18,951 nt of DNA from Chloroflexota bacterium (GCA_025935655.1 JAICUV010000034.1:1-18951); one strand, 5' to 3'. Counted from the first letter of the stretch, positions 1 through 8,078 are shown. Notes: a model not told the origin generated them from the letters alone. Made by a program: numbers and translations.

Positions 1-720
1 CCCCGCCAGGTGGCGCTCGCCATCGGTCGCGATCCCGGCGCTCTCCAATGCGCCCAGCGCCCCGGCGAACCGCTGATCCTGGGCGAGCGCGGTCGCCTCG
101 TCGTCCGCGGCCGCAAGGTGCGTCCAAGCGCCACCGAGCCGCACGCCGGACGCCGCCGCGATGACCCGGGCGGCCGCCGCCACGTCGTCGGGCAGGACGC
201 CGCCCCGGCCCAGGCCGGTCTCCACCTCGAGGTGGACGACGAGGTCGGGTGCGCCGGCCGCGGCGGCCGCGGACGCGGCGGCGAGCAGGCGGTCCAGCGT
301 GGCGCCCGAGCCCGCCGCGACCGCGAGGTGCGCCCAGGCCGCCGCCTCCGCCTGCTCGGGCGGGATCGGATACAGGACGAGGATCGGGAGCGCGACGCCC
401 GCCTCGCGGAGCTCGACCGCCTCGTCGAGGCTCGCGCCGGAGAGGCCATCCGCGCCCGCGGCCTCGAGGGCGAGCGCGATCGGCACCGCGCCGTGCCCGT
501 AGGCGTCCGCCTTGACGACGGGCTCCACGCGGACCTCCGCCCCGACCTCCTCGCGCAGCACAGCGAGATTGGACCGGAGCGCATCGAGGTCCAGCTCGAG
601 CCACGCCGTGCGCGGGAGCGGCGGCAGCCCCGCGCGCGCGAGCCGCGCCTCGACGGGCTCCCGCGGGGCGGGCGACGATCCGGGCCCGGACCGCTCGGGA
701 GACGCGGGCCCGCCGCTCAG
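1..720 (-). CDS. alr: Alanine racemase, C-terminal part missing (runs off window start)
   Basis: PLP-dependent racemase that converts L-alanine to D-alanine for peptidoglycan. 240 codons are visible; the C-terminal beta domain with the catalytic tyrosine lies outside the window. Seen in the translation: the N-terminal RTAWLELDLDAL segment (residues 37-48), the PLP-lysine motif VVKADAYGHG (Lys70), the barrel segment VHLEVETGLGRGG and GAWTHLAAADD, all in family order. No ATG, GTG or TTG lies in this frame upstream of residue 54. The best start is CTG at 720-718, which overlaps the nnrD stop as CTGA and has GGAG at 731-728, seven bases upstream. The next usual start, GTG at 561, would delete the conserved first strand and helix. 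About 36 residues precede the conserved N-terminus. Last visible gene of the cell-wall cluster; identity is secure, start is inferred. Confidence 0.93.
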   Translation of the reverse strand, partial: MSGGPASPERSGPGSSPAPREPVEARLARAGLPPLPRTAWLELDLDALRSNLAVLREEVGAEVRVEPVVKADAYGHGAVPIALALEAAGADGLSGASLDEAVELREAGVALPILVLYPIPPEQAEAAAWAHLAVAAGSGATLDRLLAAASAAAAAGAPDLVVHLEVETGLGRGGVLPDDVAAAARVIAAASGVRLGGAWTHLAAADDEATALAQDQRFAGALGALESAGIATDGERHLAG

Positions 721-1811
721 GCGCCCGCTCCGTCGGTCCCGGCGCCACCGGCCGGCGGATCGTCCGCGCGCGCCCCGAAGCCCAGCCGCCGGCCGCCGCG
801 GAGCCGTTCCGCGATCCCCGCCAGGCGCTTGCGGCCGATCGGCAGGGCGTCGGGCAGGTCGCCGGCGAGCAGGCCCGCGTCGCCGATCCGCTCGCTCACG
901 AGCTCGCCCGCCAGCCCGTGGAGGTAGACGCCGAGCCGGGCCGCGTCGAACGGGGCGAGTCCCTGCGCGAGGAGCGCGCCGATCGTGCCCGCCAGCACGT
1001 CGCCCGTGCCGCCGGAGGCCATCGCCGGGTTCTCGAACGGCGCCATCGCGACGCTGCCGTCGGGCGCGGCGACGACCGTCCTCGCGCCCTTGAGCACCAC
1101 GACCTGGCGCCACTCGGCGGCCGCGGCTACCGCGGCCTTGACGCGCGCCTCGTCGTCCGCGGCGAGGTCGCCGTCCTCTGCCGGGTCGTGGCCAGCCCCG
1201 GCGCGCAGCCTGGCGAACTCCCCCGCGTGCGGCGTGAGCACGCACGGACGCGTGACCCGGTTCCACCAGCCGTCCGCGGACGCGAGCGTCCGCAGCGCCT
1301 CGGCGTCGAGGACCGCGGGGCCCGCGCTCCCCTCCTCCGGGGCCGTCAGCAGCAGCCGCAGCAGGTCCGCGGTCGCGAGCGACGGCCGCAGCCCGGGGCC
1401 GACGACCAGGGCGTCGTGCTCGTGGTCGAGGACCTTTGCCAGCGCGGGCTCGGGGTCGACCTCCTCGACGTCGTCCTCGGGGAGCGCCATGGTCGTCGCC
1501 TCGACGACCTTGGCCGCGAACAGCGGCTGGAGCGACTCCGGGACCGCGAGGGTCACGAGGCCGGCCCCGGCGCGCCCGGCGGCCCGGCACACGAGCAGCG
1601 CCGCCCCCGCGTAGTCGAGCGACCCCGCGATCACGAGCAGCTTCCCGAACGACCCCTTGTGCCCACGCTTCGGACGCTCGGGGACGAGCCTGGCCATCGT
1701 GTCGTCGTCGAGGAGCACCGCCCCGGCGGGCGCCGCGTTCGTCACGCCCTGCGCGCTCGCCGCCGCATCGCCCGCCCGCCGTCCGAACCCGACCGGCCGC
1801 CGCTCCGTCAT
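717..1811 (-). CDS. nnrD: ADP/ATP-dependent (S)-NAD(P)H-hydrate dehydratase, stand-alone
   Basis: Repairs damaged, hydrated NADH and NADPH using a nucleotide triphosphate or diphosphate. 364 residues, ribokinase-like YjeF C-terminal domain only; the NnrE epimerase domain often fused at the N-terminus is absent. Visible motifs: HKGSFGKLLVIAGS near residue 51, AGAGLVTLAVPES, LVVGPGL, LTPHAGEFARL, and the catalytic NPAMASGGTGDVLAG near residues 282-296. The ATG at 1811-1809 overlaps the acpS stop as ATGA, suggesting translational coupling; about 40 residues precede the conserved core, so a slightly later start cannot be excluded. The C-terminus ends in a Gly/Ala/Pro/Asp-rich tail of about 20 residues that overlaps the alr ribosome-binding region. 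Neighbours acpS and alr match the order known from several high-GC Gram-positive genomes. Confidence 0.95.
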   Translation of the reverse strand: MTERRPVGFGRRAGDAAASAQGVTNAAPAGAVLLDDDTMARLVPERPKRGHKGSFGKLLVIAGSLDYAGAALLVCRAAGRAGAGLVTLAVPESLQPLFAAKVVEATTMALPEDDVEEVDPEPALAKVLDHEHDALVVGPGLRPSLATADLLRLLLTAPEEGSAGPAVLDAEALRTLASADGWWNRVTRPCVLTPHAGEFARLRAGAGHDPAEDGDLAADDEARVKAAVAAAAEWRQVVVLKGARTVVAAPDGSVAMAPFENPAMASGGTGDVLAGTIGALLAQGLAPFDAARLGVYLHGLAGELVSERIGDAGLLAGDLPDALPIGRKRLAGIAERLRGGRRLGFGARADDPPAGGAGTDGAGA

Positions 1812-2383
1812 GCCCTGACCCCGTCCTCGTCGATCTCTGCCGCCATCGCGCGCGTCCGCTCGTGGAGGTCGCGCATCCGCTCGAAGCGTGCGAGCAGCTT
1901 GCGTTCCCGGTCGTCCAGCCGCTCGTCGATGTCGAGCGGGAACACGTACTTCCCGCCCGCCGTCCGCACCCCGAACGCGATCGCGACCGCGAAGTCCGAC
2001 TCGTGGGTGATCGAGACCGCCACCCGGCCCATCCCCAGCTGGTCGGCCCGCGCCGCGGCCCGGCCGTGGAGGCGGATCGCGGGCTGACCGGTCGGCAGGC
2101 GCTCGACCTCGATGTCCTTCCAGCCGATCCCCCGCACGCCGAGTCCCAGCACCTTGGACACGGCCTCCTTGGCGGCCCACCGGCCCGCGAACGTCTCGGG
2201 CCGGTCACGCACGTAGCGCCGCTCGGCCTCGGTCAGGACGCGCTTCGAGAACCGGTCACCGAAGCGCTCGATGGAGGCGCGGATCCGGGCGACCTTGATG
2301 ATGTCGATCCCGAGCTCCGTCGTGCCCTCCGGGACGATCCCCGGCGGCAGCAGCGGGTCGGGCGTGGAACCGGGCCGCGCCAT
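1808..2383 (-). CDS. acpS: Holo-[acyl-carrier-protein] synthase with C-terminal extension
   Basis: Transfers 4'-phosphopantetheine from CoA to the serine of acyl carrier protein, activating it for fatty-acid synthesis. The core shows ELGIDIIKVARI with Mg-ligand Asp27, RVLTEAERRY, FAGRWAAKEAVSKVLG with Mg-ligand Glu73, and SITHESDFAVAIAFG near residues 124-138. At 191 residues it is much longer than the usual 120-130. About 20 residues precede the core, and about 50 charged residues follow it (from residue 140), rich in Arg, Glu, Asp and Leu and probably helical. The ATG at 2383 lies four bases after the glmS stop, with only a weak upstream AGGCGG. The stop overlaps the nnrD start. The enzyme identity is secure; the tail's role is unknown. 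Confidence 0.95.
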   Translation of the reverse strand: MARPGSTPDPLLPPGIVPEGTTELGIDIIKVARIRASIERFGDRFSKRVLTEAERRYVRDRPETFAGRWAAKEAVSKVLGLGVRGIGWKDIEVERLPTGQPAIRLHGRAAARADQLGMGRVAVSITHESDFAVAIAFGVRTAGGKYVFPLDIDERLDDRERKLLARFERMRDLHERTRAMAAEIDEDGVRA

Positions 2384-2387
2384 CCGC

Positions 2388-4217
2388 CTACTCGACCGTG
2401 ACCGACTTGGCGAGGTTGCGCGGCTGGTCCACGTCCGTGCCCCGCGCCACGGCCGTGTGGTACGCGAACAGCTGGAGCGGGATGACCGCGATCGCGGGCG
2501 ACAGCGCCTCGACGGTGTCGGGCACCCACAGGACGTCGTCGGCGTAGTGGTGGATGTCGGCGTCGCCCTCGGTGGCGACGGCGATGACCCGGGCGTCACG
2601 CGCCCGGCCCTCCATCACGTTGCTGATCAGCTTGTCGTAGATCCGGGAACGGGTGGCGACCGCGACCAGCGGGCACTCCGCGTCCAGCAGCGAGATCGGG
2701 CCGTGCTTCAGCTCGCCCGCGGCATAGCCCTCCGCGTGCATGTAGCTGATCTCCTTGAGCTTGAGCGCCCCCTCGAGCGCCGCCGGATAGGAGTAGCCGC
2801 GGCCGATGAACATGAAGCCCCGGGAGTTCACGTACCGGCGCGCGACCGCCGCGATGTCCGCGTTCAGCTCCAGCGCCCTCGCGGCGGCCTCGGGGAGCGC
2901 CCGCAGGCCGAGGCCGAGCTCCAGCTCCTGCTCCGCGCCCATCGTCCCGCGAGCCTTCGCGATCGCGGCGGCCAGCACGATCAGCGTCGTCACCTGGGTC
3001 ACGAACGTCTTCGACGCGGCGACCGCGATCTCCGGGCCGGCCTGGAGGAACATCACCGCGTCCGCCTCGCGCGTGATCGCGGAGCCCACCGTGTTGGTCA
3101 CGGCGACGATCGGGCAGCCCTGCTCGCGCGCCCAGCGCGTGGGCGCGATCGTGTCGGCGGTCTCACCCGACTGGGTGACCGCCACGACCAGGGTGTTCGC
3201 GTCGAGCGGGGGTGGCGAGTAGCGGAACTCGGAGCCCACGGTCACCCGGGCGGGCAGCCCGGTCCAGTCCTGGATCGCCGCCGCGCCGACGAGCCCGGCG
3301 TAGGACGCCGTGCCGCAGGCCACGATCTCCACCCGCGTGACCTGCCGGAACGCCTCGTCCAGGCTGTCGACCTCGGGTGCGTGGATCCGGCCGTTCGCGG
3401 TGACCCGCCCGGCCAGCGACTGGCGGAGCGCCTCCGGCTGCTCGTGGATCTCCTTGAGCATGAAGTGCTCGTAGCCACCCTTCTCCGCGGCCTCGGGCGT
3501 CCAGTCGATCAGCGTCACGGCGCGCTCGCGTGGCCGGCCGTCGAGCCCGGTCACCACGACCCCGGTGGGCCGGACGTCGGCGATGTCGCCCTCCTCGAGG
3601 AACACGACCCGGTTGGTGTGGGCGAGGATCGCCGAGACGTCGCTCGCGATGAAGCTCTCCTCGCCGTTGAGCCCGACGACGAGCGGCACGTTCTGGCGCG
3701 CGCCGACGAGCCGGCTGATCTCGCCCTTGTGCATCACCACCAGTGCGTACGCGCCCTCGACCTTGCGCAGCGACTCGCGCACGGCGTCGGCGAGGTCGCC
3801 CCGGTACGCCTCCTCCACGAGGTGTGCGATCGCCTCGGTGTCGGTCTCCGAGGACAGGACGTGGCCGCGCGCCTCGAGCCCGTCGCGGAGCTCCCGGAAG
3901 TTCTCGATGATCCCGTTGTGGATCACCGTGATGTTGCCGGTGCAGTCCTGGTGCGGGTGCGCGTTGAGGTCGTTGGGGCGGCCATGGGTGGCCCAGCGGG
4001 TGTGCGCGAGGCCGATGGCCGCGTGCGGCGTCCGGTCCGCGATCGCCTCCTGGAGGTTGGCGAGCTTGCCCGCCTTCTTCTCCACGAACATGTCCCCGGC
4101 CTCGTCCACCAGCGCGATCCCGGCCGAGTCGTACCCCCGGTACTCCAGCCGGCGGAGGCCCTCGATGAGGATGGGGCCCGCCTCCCGGGGACCGGTATAG
4201 CCGACGATGCCGCACAT
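2388..4217 (-). CDS. glmS: Glutamine-fructose-6-phosphate aminotransferase (isomerizing)
   Basis: Makes glucosamine-6-phosphate from fructose-6-phosphate and glutamine, the entry step to UDP-GlcNAc. 609 residues, the normal family length. It begins MCGIVGYTG, placing the nucleophilic cysteine at position 2 once Met is removed. The glutaminase domain shows RLEYRGYDSAGIAL, HTRWATHG and VIHNGIIENFRELR; two SIS sugar-isomerase domains follow, with the first at CGTASYAG and TQSGETADT and the second containing AAGELKHGPISL. It ends with the family signature PRNLAKSVTVE. The open frame extends upstream to 4307, but the conserved Cys2 and GGAGG eleven bases before the ATG fix the start at 4217. The 52-bp leader after glmM is too short for a glmS ribozyme. 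Follows glmM, its next pathway enzyme. Confidence 0.98.
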   Translation of the reverse strand: MCGIVGYTGPREAGPILIEGLRRLEYRGYDSAGIALVDEAGDMFVEKKAGKLANLQEAIADRTPHAAIGLAHTRWATHGRPNDLNAHPHQDCTGNITVIHNGIIENFRELRDGLEARGHVLSSETDTEAIAHLVEEAYRGDLADAVRESLRKVEGAYALVVMHKGEISRLVGARQNVPLVVGLNGEESFIASDVSAILAHTNRVVFLEEGDIADVRPTGVVVTGLDGRPRERAVTLIDWTPEAAEKGGYEHFMLKEIHEQPEALRQSLAGRVTANGRIHAPEVDSLDEAFRQVTRVEIVACGTASYAGLVGAAAIQDWTGLPARVTVGSEFRYSPPPLDANTLVVAVTQSGETADTIAPTRWAREQGCPIVAVTNTVGSAITREADAVMFLQAGPEIAVAASKTFVTQVTTLIVLAAAIAKARGTMGAEQELELGLGLRALPEAAARALELNADIAAVARRYVNSRGFMFIGRGYSYPAALEGALKLKEISYMHAEGYAAGELKHGPISLLDAECPLVAVATRSRIYDKLISNVMEGRARDARVIAVATEGDADIHHYADDVLWVPDTVEALSPAIAVIPLQLFAYHTAVARGTDVDQPRNLAKSVTVE

Positions 4218-4246
4218 GCGTGTCGAGTTCCTCCAGGGATCGCGCG

Positions 4247-4265
4247 CCGCGGCCCCCGGCCGCGG
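4247..4265 (-). other. GC-rich hairpin in the glmM-glmS gap
   Basis: A perfect 8-bp inverted repeat, CCGCGGCC and GGCCGCGG around a 3-base GGG loop, lies five bases after the glmM stop and upstream of the glmS Shine-Dalgarno sequence. No U-tract follows on the transcript strand, so it is not a classic intrinsic terminator. It could be an RNA-processing or stability element, or partial attenuator, setting the glmM to glmS ratio. The inverted repeat is seen directly; the role is inferred. Confidence 0.5.
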
Positions 4266-4269
4266 AGGG

Positions 4270-5604
4270 TCAGTGTAGACGCTCCCCCGCGAGCGCCGCG
4301 ATCGCATCGGCCAGCTCGGTGACCATGTCGGCGTCGCCGCCCTCGACCATCACCCGCAGCACGGGCTCGGTCCCGGACGGACGGACGAGGATCCGGCCGT
4401 GGGGCGCGAGCCGCGACTCCGCCTCGGCGATGGCGGCCAGCAGGACGTCGTCGTTCTCCCACTGGTCGCGGTGGCGGACGCGGATCGCGCGCTGCTGCTG
4501 GGGAAGGAGCGGGATCCGCGCGGCGAGGGTCTCGAGGCCGGCGCCGGCGGCCGTCATGACCCGCAGCAGCTCCAGCGCCGTGACGATGCCGTCGCCCGAG
4601 GTGCTGTGCTCGCGCACGATGACGTGGCCGCTCTTCTCGCCACCGAGGCCGGCGCCGGAGACGAGCATCGCCGCGAGGATGTGCTTGTCGCCCACCGGGG
4701 TGCGCACGATCCGGCCACCGGCGTCCTCCACGGCGGCCTGGAGCCCGCCGTTGGACAGCACGGACACGACCAGGCTTCGGCGGTCGAGCGCATCCCGCTC
4801 GAGCCGCTCGAGGGCGAGGATCCCGAGCAGCTGGTCGCCGTCCACCAGCCGGCCGGACCCGTCGACCGCGACGCATCGGTCCGCGTCGCCGTCGAGCGCG
4901 AACCCCACGTCGGCCCCATGCTCGACCACGGCGGCGGCGAGCGAGACCGGGTCGGTCGCCCCGCAGCCGCGGTTGATGTTGTCGCCGTCGGGCTCGTCGT
5001 GGATCACGGTCACCCGGGCGCCGGTCCCGCGGAGGATCTCGGGGCCGACCCGGTACGCGGCGCCGTTCGCCGTGTCGAGGACGACGTGGAGGCCGCGCGC
5101 CTGGATCCGCGTCGCGAGCGGCATGCGGCTCGCCACGTACGTCTCGAGGAGCCCGCTCGCGTCGACGGCCCGCCCGATCGCGCCGGGCGGCACGCCCGGC
5201 AGCTCGTCCGCCCGCAGCACCAGCGCTTCGAGGTCCTCCTCGGCGTCGTCGGCGAGCTTCTGCCCCGACGGGTCGAGCACCTTGAGCCCGTTGTCCTCGG
5301 CCGGGTTGTGGGACGCGGAGACCATGATCCCGGCCTTGAACTGGCCGTCGCCGGCCAGGAACGCGAGGGCCGGCGTCGGGACCACGCCGACCGAGTGGAC
5401 GTCAGCGCCCATGCTCGTCGCGCCGGCGATGATCGCCGCCACGAACATGTCGCCCGACCGCCGGGTGTCCTGGCCCACCACGAGCGCGCCGCCCGGACCG
5501 ACGACCTCGTGGGCCGTGGCGCGGCCCAGCGCGAACGCGAGCGAGGGGCGCAGGTCGACGTTCGCGACGCCGCGGATTCCGTCCGTGCCGAAGAGGCGGG
5601 TCAT
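4270..5604 (-). CDS. glmM: Phosphoglucosamine mutase
   Basis: Interconverts glucosamine-6-phosphate and glucosamine-1-phosphate for UDP-GlcNAc synthesis. 444 residues, typical length. It starts MTRLFGTDGIRG; the phosphoserine loop is VSASHNPAEDNG, with Ser98 the likely phosphorylated residue; the Mg-binding loop is ALDGDADRC; the sugar-binding segment GLGGEKSGHV and the C-terminal phosphate-binding motif PSGTEPVLRVMVEGG are present. A strong AGAGGAG lies just before the ATG, with short spacing. Located 40 bp after cdaR and before glmS. The cdaA-cdaR-glmM trio is a known conserved arrangement in Bacillota; there GlmM can bind and inhibit CdaA, which is established for that group and only presumed here. 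Confidence 0.98.
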   Translation of the reverse strand: MTRLFGTDGIRGVANVDLRPSLAFALGRATAHEVVGPGGALVVGQDTRRSGDMFVAAIIAGATSMGADVHSVGVVPTPALAFLAGDGQFKAGIMVSASHNPAEDNGLKVLDPSGQKLADDAEEDLEALVLRADELPGVPPGAIGRAVDASGLLETYVASRMPLATRIQARGLHVVLDTANGAAYRVGPEILRGTGARVTVIHDEPDGDNINRGCGATDPVSLAAAVVEHGADVGFALDGDADRCVAVDGSGRLVDGDQLLGILALERLERDALDRRSLVVSVLSNGGLQAAVEDAGGRIVRTPVGDKHILAAMLVSGAGLGGEKSGHVIVREHSTSGDGIVTALELLRVMTAAGAGLETLAARIPLLPQQQRAIRVRHRDQWENDDVLLAAIAEAESRLAPHGRILVRPSGTEPVLRVMVEGGDADMVTELADAIAALAGERLH

Positions 5605-5644
5605 GGGGCTCCTCTGGGTGGCGGCGCGGGTGCCGCGGCGGGGA

Positions 5645-6949
5645 TCAGGGTGTCGGTGAGGCCGCGCCGTCGGACGGCGCGGCGGACGCGGGCGGTGGTG
5701 TTGCGGTGGCGGGCGCCTGGCTCGACGGTGCGGGCTCGGCGACGGTGACGGTGACGGTCGCGGGCGAGATCGTCACGACCTCCACGCCCGAGGGGATGTT
5801 GGGCACGACCGTCACCTCGTGGTCGCCGGGGTCCAGCCCCGCGACGTTGAGCCCGACCACGAGCGAGCTCGAGCCCAGGAGGTCGAGGTCCGCGGTGGAC
5901 CCGAACAGGGTGAGCAGCACGCTGTCGACGGACAGGGTGTAGTCGAGCGTCGGGTCCTGCCCGTCGAGCCGGAGACCCGCGGCGAGGGTCCGGGTCTCGG
6001 TCACGGGCTCGATCGCGACGGAGACCGTCACGGTCCCGGGCCCGGTCGTCGAGATGCCGTCGGGCGGCGCCAGGGCCACCGTCTGGCGGACGCTCGCCGT
6101 GGCGCCCGCCACGGACACGGGTGCGGTGTCGATCGAGACGATGCTCGTGAGCTGCTCGGCGTCTCCCTCGACGGGGACGGTGAGCGGGGTGACCGTGACG
6201 GACGCGATCCGGACCCCGGGCGCCGGCGTGCCGGCGATGCCGGGGCTGACCGGGAGCGTCCGCGACTCCTTGTTGGTGAACAGCGGGATGACGACGTGCA
6301 CGGTCGCGGGCTCGACGTCGATGCCGGTGACGGTGTCGCCGTTGGCGTCCACGGGTCGGGCCTCGATCTCGCGGTTGACGTCGAACCCCTGGGGGTCCAG
6401 GGCCACGGCGACCTCGGCGGCGACCACGCTGGCCACGGCCGACGCGGCGCCCCGGATCGTCACGACCTCGGGGTCGTACTTCGTCTCGCCGACGTCGATC
6501 CCCTGCGGGGCGGGGCCGCGCTCCACGCGGACCGGCACCACCTTCTCCGCCGAGCTCTCGAGCACGACCTGGATCGTGCGGGGCGTCACCCCGATGATCG
6601 TGATGTCGGGGTCCAGCGCGGTGACCCGCACGGGCACGTTCACCGGCTGGCCGTCGGGCTTGACGTTGGTCAGGTCCACCGTCGCCCGGAAGTCGCCCGC
6701 CCGCGGGCGCTGGCTGCCTGCGGGCGCGAGGTAGCGGATCGAGTCCACGTCACGCAGCTGGTTGGTGATGATCGTCCCGGCGGGGCGGTTCTGGTCGGTG
6801 ACGGTGATCGGGCCCTGGACCGTGCTCGCGTCCTGCGAGGCGACGAGCCCCGCGTAGAGGAACGTCGCGAGCCCGATCGCGGCCAGCTTGAGGGGCCAGT
6901 TGTGGGTCACGAACCCGACGGCGCGCCGGAGCCCACGCTGCACGTTCAT
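5645..6949 (-). CDS. cdaR: CdaR/YbbR-domain regulator of diadenylate cyclase
   Basis: Membrane-anchored extracellular YbbR protein that modulates CdaA activity in characterised systems. 434 residues. After a short basic N-terminus (MNVQRGLRRAVGF) comes NWPLKLAAIGLATFLYAGLV, a single membrane segment at about residues 16-35. The rest is about four successive beta-rich YbbR-like repeats, each with patterns such as GVTPRTIQVVLE, DVEPATVHVVIP and TISPATVTVTVAE near its end. The last 30 or so residues are Pro/Ala/Ser/Thr-rich, like a surface-exposed spacer. Its ATG overlaps the cdaA stop as ATGA, consistent with coupled synthesis of a CdaA-CdaR complex. The repeats are divergent from Bacillus, so assignment rests on architecture and neighbourhood. 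Confidence 0.9.
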   Translation of the reverse strand: MNVQRGLRRAVGFVTHNWPLKLAAIGLATFLYAGLVASQDASTVQGPITVTDQNRPAGTIITNQLRDVDSIRYLAPAGSQRPRAGDFRATVDLTNVKPDGQPVNVPVRVTALDPDITIIGVTPRTIQVVLESSAEKVVPVRVERGPAPQGIDVGETKYDPEVVTIRGAASAVASVVAAEVAVALDPQGFDVNREIEARPVDANGDTVTGIDVEPATVHVVIPLFTNKESRTLPVSPGIAGTPAPGVRIASVTVTPLTVPVEGDAEQLTSIVSIDTAPVSVAGATASVRQTVALAPPDGISTTGPGTVTVSVAIEPVTETRTLAAGLRLDGQDPTLDYTLSVDSVLLTLFGSTADLDLLGSSSLVVGLNVAGLDPGDHEVTVVPNIPSGVEVVTISPATVTVTVAEPAPSSQAPATATPPPASAAPSDGAASPTP

Positions 6950-8004
6950 CCGCCCGTCACCGCGCCGGCGGGCGTGCCCGCGTCGTCGTCGCCCGGGTGC
7001 GCCCCGGGCACGCGCGCCGTGACGTCGTGGTCGGCGTCGGCCGGCGCAGCGATACCGGTGCCGTCCGCCGCCGGGTCGGCGGGAGCCACCGGATCGGCGA
7101 GAGCCACCGCGACGGGGGTCGCGACCGGCGACGCTGCGGGGGTCGCCTCCTCGCGCCGCGGTCGCCGCCGCCGGATCCGGAGCCTGCCGGACCGGGTGAC
7201 GGAGCCCCGGCGCAGGCCGCCCGGCGCCGCCGGCGTCTCGAGCAGGGCGATGAGCGCCCGCTCCAGCTGCGCCTCGGTGGGGACACGCACGATCCGCGCC
7301 CGCTCGACGACGCTCATCTGGCCGTTCTCCTCGGACACGACGACCGCGACCGCGTCCGTGTCCTCGGTGATGCCGAGCGCCGCGCGGTGACGCGTCCCGA
7401 ACCGCTCCGAGAGCGTCATCTCGGTGAGCGGCAGGAGCGCGGCCGCGGCCAGGATGCCGTCGCCGCGCACGATGACCGCGCCATCGTGGAGCTCCGTGCG
7501 CGGCGCGAAGATCGTCGTGAGCAGCTCGTGAGACAGGTCGGAGTGGAGCATGACGCCCGATTCCGCGATCTCCTCGAGCCCCGTCTCGCGCTCGAGGACG
7601 ATGAGCGCACCGTGGCCCTCGCGGGACAGCATCCCGGCGGCCTTGGCGACCTCGGCGGCGACGTGCTCCGTCCGGCGCTGCTCGGACGGCGACAGGAGCC
7701 AGCTCATCGATCCCACCCGCCCGATCCGCTCCAGCGCACGGCGGAGCTCCGGCTGGAACACGACCACGAGCGCGAACAGCCCGACGACGGCGCCGGCCTG
7801 GAGCAGCTGCGTGAACAGGCGGAGCTGAAGGAACTGGGCCAGCGCGTAGACCGCGAGCAGGATGGTCACGCCGATGACGAGGGTGACGGCGCGGGTGCCC
7901 CGGATCAGGCTGAACAGCCAGTAGATGAACAGGGCGGTGATGCCGATGTCGAGCAGGGTCGTCAGCGTGATCTGCCGGACGAGCGACTCGACAAACGGGA
8001 GCAT
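6946..8004 (-). CDS. cdaA: Diadenylate cyclase, CdaA type (DacA), with long C-terminal tail
   Basis: Condenses two ATP into the second messenger c-di-AMP, which controls potassium and osmolyte uptake and wall homeostasis. 352 residues. Three hydrophobic helices at about 15-35, 38-60 and 66-85 match the CdaA membrane domain. The DAC domain follows, with GHGALIVLERE, the catalytic DGA motif in TELHDGAVIV (Asp174-Ala176), and the RHR motif in FGTRHRAALG (residues 205-207). The family usually ends near residue 270. Here about 80 more residues follow: a basic patch RLRIRRRRPRREE, then an Ala/Pro/Val/Asp-rich low-complexity tail. Codes directly into cdaR. Start ATG at 8004 fits the family N-terminus; GAGG touches the ATG and there is no normally spaced Shine-Dalgarno. 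Confidence 0.97.
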   Translation of the reverse strand: MLPFVESLVRQITLTTLLDIGITALFIYWLFSLIRGTRAVTLVIGVTILLAVYALAQFLQLRLFTQLLQAGAVVGLFALVVVFQPELRRALERIGRVGSMSWLLSPSEQRRTEHVAAEVAKAAGMLSREGHGALIVLERETGLEEIAESGVMLHSDLSHELLTTIFAPRTELHDGAVIVRGDGILAAAALLPLTEMTLSERFGTRHRAALGITEDTDAVAVVVSEENGQMSVVERARIVRVPTEAQLERALIALLETPAAPGGLRRGSVTRSGRLRIRRRRPRREEATPAASPVATPVAVALADPVAPADPAADGTGIAAPADADHDVTARVPGAHPGDDDAGTPAGAVTGG

Positions 8005-8005
8005 C

Positions 8006-8041
8006 CTCGGCCGAGTGTAGCACCGGGGTTCCCGCGCTCAG
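8006..8041 (-). promoter_or_regulatory. Candidate near-leaderless promoter and palindrome before cdaA
   Basis: On the minus strand a TACACT hexamer (8019-8014) resembles a sigma70 -10 box and ends nine bases before the cdaA ATG. A weak -35, CTGAGC (8041-8036), stands 16 bp upstream. Usual spacing puts the transcription start within a few bases of the ATG, which fits the lack of a spaced ribosome-binding site. A perfect 10-bp palindrome, CTCGGCCGAG (8006-8015), straddles the expected start point and could be an operator. The sequence is seen; the functions are inferred. Confidence 0.45.
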
Positions 8042-8078
8042 CCGACCCGGCGGGGTCGTGGCCGAGGCGGTCCGCCCG

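Noticed and set aside
10..927. Plus-strand 305-codon frame at the window start
   Set aside because: Antisense to alr and nnrD, whose family motifs are clear; Arg/Gly/Pro-rich with no motif.
2271..4322. Very long plus-strand open frame (683 codons) opposite glmS
   Set aside because: It mirrors the wobble-GC pattern of glmS on the other strand, is rich in Arg/Gly/Asp/His/Val and has no recognisable motif; typical shadow frame in high-GC DNA.
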